A stretch of DNA of 16,491 bases, taken from positions 1 through 16,491 of the forward strand of contig JBBHKE010000941.1 in NCBI GenBank assembly GCA_037447655.1. The letters run 5' to 3'. How positions within the stretch are numbered: the first letter of the stretch is position 1; each line of letters starts with the position of its first letter. The position numbers were made by a program, and so were the translations under genes. Source of the stretch: Zygnema cylindricum (lineage: Eukaryota > Streptophyta > Zygnematophyceae > Zygnematales > Zygnemataceae). Shown here in pieces: positions 15,862-16,491 of this stretch. Under the pieces are notes generated by a model. That model ran no database searches. It was not told the origin of the DNA and saw only the letters and a list, made by a program, of their open reading frames with translations.

Positions 15862-16491
15862 TGAAACTCTGAGACCTCCATAATTCCTCAGAGTGGACAG
15901 CTTCCAAGAAGCCTCTAGGATAACCCTGACCCCTTTGTGTTTCAGCAAAAACAACTGCCACCCTCGCAGGCAATAACATTGACCAATTTCACCGCTGTGA
16001 AGGGAAGACTCCCCTGAGTCGATAGCAAAAAGAATCTCTAAATTTTCTCCCCTGAGCAGTAAGTTATGGAGGGTCAAAGTTTACCTTTTGTACAGAAGCT
16101 CTCTGGGAGAGAGGGTCCTATCTCCTAAATTTTCTAAGTCCTATCTCTCTCACAGTCTCTATCTACTGATGTAAGGAGCCAATCAGATTACAGTTTCGTA
16201 CACAAAAGTACAGTTGCCGGTGTACTTTCTGTACGGACACTGTACGACATGGCCTAAATGTCGACACGTGGTATGTCCGCATTCGCTCCCTTAATCCTCG
16301 GAGATGCTGCGATCCAATGTCATTCCGCCACGTGTCATCCGATGTGGCGATGACCACAAACCGCCAAAATCCTCTTCCGCGATCTCGGCGTTAATTCCGG
16401 CCGTCCGATTAACTTCACATTAATCGTAGCCGTCATAAATACATGCGCGATATTTGTTTCATTAACGAAATAAATGCGCGGTATTGGTTTC
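15862..16491 (-). mobile_element. LTR7, family L, running off the right edge
   Basis: The end ...CTCAGAGTTTCA is at 15862 and sits inside RNase H coding sequence. It has the leader block, GTAC motifs (16198, 16208, 16222, 16231, 16242), G-boxes (16263-16271 and 16327-16335), and CGGCCGTCCGAT (16398 region). It is nearest in sequence to LTR3. If it is a clean insertion, the 5 bases CTTAG (15857-15861) should recur beyond the unseen left end. Confidence 0.87.
16198..16335 (-). promoter_or_regulatory. GTAC cluster and two G-boxes in LTR7
   Basis: Five GTAC motifs in 48 bases, with AAAGTAC (16205-16211) able to pair with GTACTTT (16222-16228), and two CACGTG cores. Same layout as in LTR3, in mirror orientation in the window. 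Confidence 0.45.

Overview
The window is land-plant nuclear DNA made almost entirely of decayed, nested LTR retrotransposons. I see no host gene, rRNA, tRNA gene, CRISPR array or bacterial-style operon. The plant assignment rests on Ty1/copia and Ty3/gypsy coding remnants, on LTRs over 1 kb, and on a 16-base primer-binding site that matches the anticodon arm of the plant initiator tRNA-Met. I cannot name the species.

One copia LTR family, called family L here, dominates. It begins TGTAGAAA and ends CTCAGAGTTGCA. Parts of eight copies are present: LTR1 (1062-1384, -), LTR2 (1402-2350, +), LTR3 (4840-5914, +), LTR4 (7842-8744, +), LTR8 fragment (8745-8880, -), LTR5 (12543-13566, -), LTR6 (15042-15310, -, internally deleted) and LTR7 (15862 to the right edge, -). 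Conserved modules are an antisense tRNA-like fold, G-boxes (ACACGTGGC), a cluster of GTAC motifs, and a terminal hairpin that holds a gag ATG.

Region by region: 1-1081 copia gag (-), joined through a primer-binding site to LTR1; LTR2 head-to-head with LTR1; 2351-4839 a Ty3/gypsy fragment (-) with gag, two zinc knuckles, a protease and a cytosine-C5 DNA methyltransferase-like domain; LTR3; 5915-7841 copia integrase-RT linker, RT and RNase H (+); LTR4 and LTR8; 8881-9409 gypsy RT (+) joined directly to 9410-10308 copia RT/RNase H (+); 10332-11162 probable LTR of that second copia; 11200-12562 copia gag and protease (-) with PBS and LTR5; 13567-15041 non-coding DNA with a 20-bp minisatellite and three hairpins; 15322-15861 copia RNase H (-) followed by LTR6 and interrupted by LTR7.

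Nothing here looks able to move by itself. Every reading frame carries stops or frameshifts, no integrase core is recognisable, and LTR flanks do not match. The most notable content is the DNA methyltransferase-like domain in the gypsy polyprotein, the half-tRNA (copia/Ty5-type) primer-binding site lying inside the gag frame, and the tRNA-like module whose stems covary between LTR copies.
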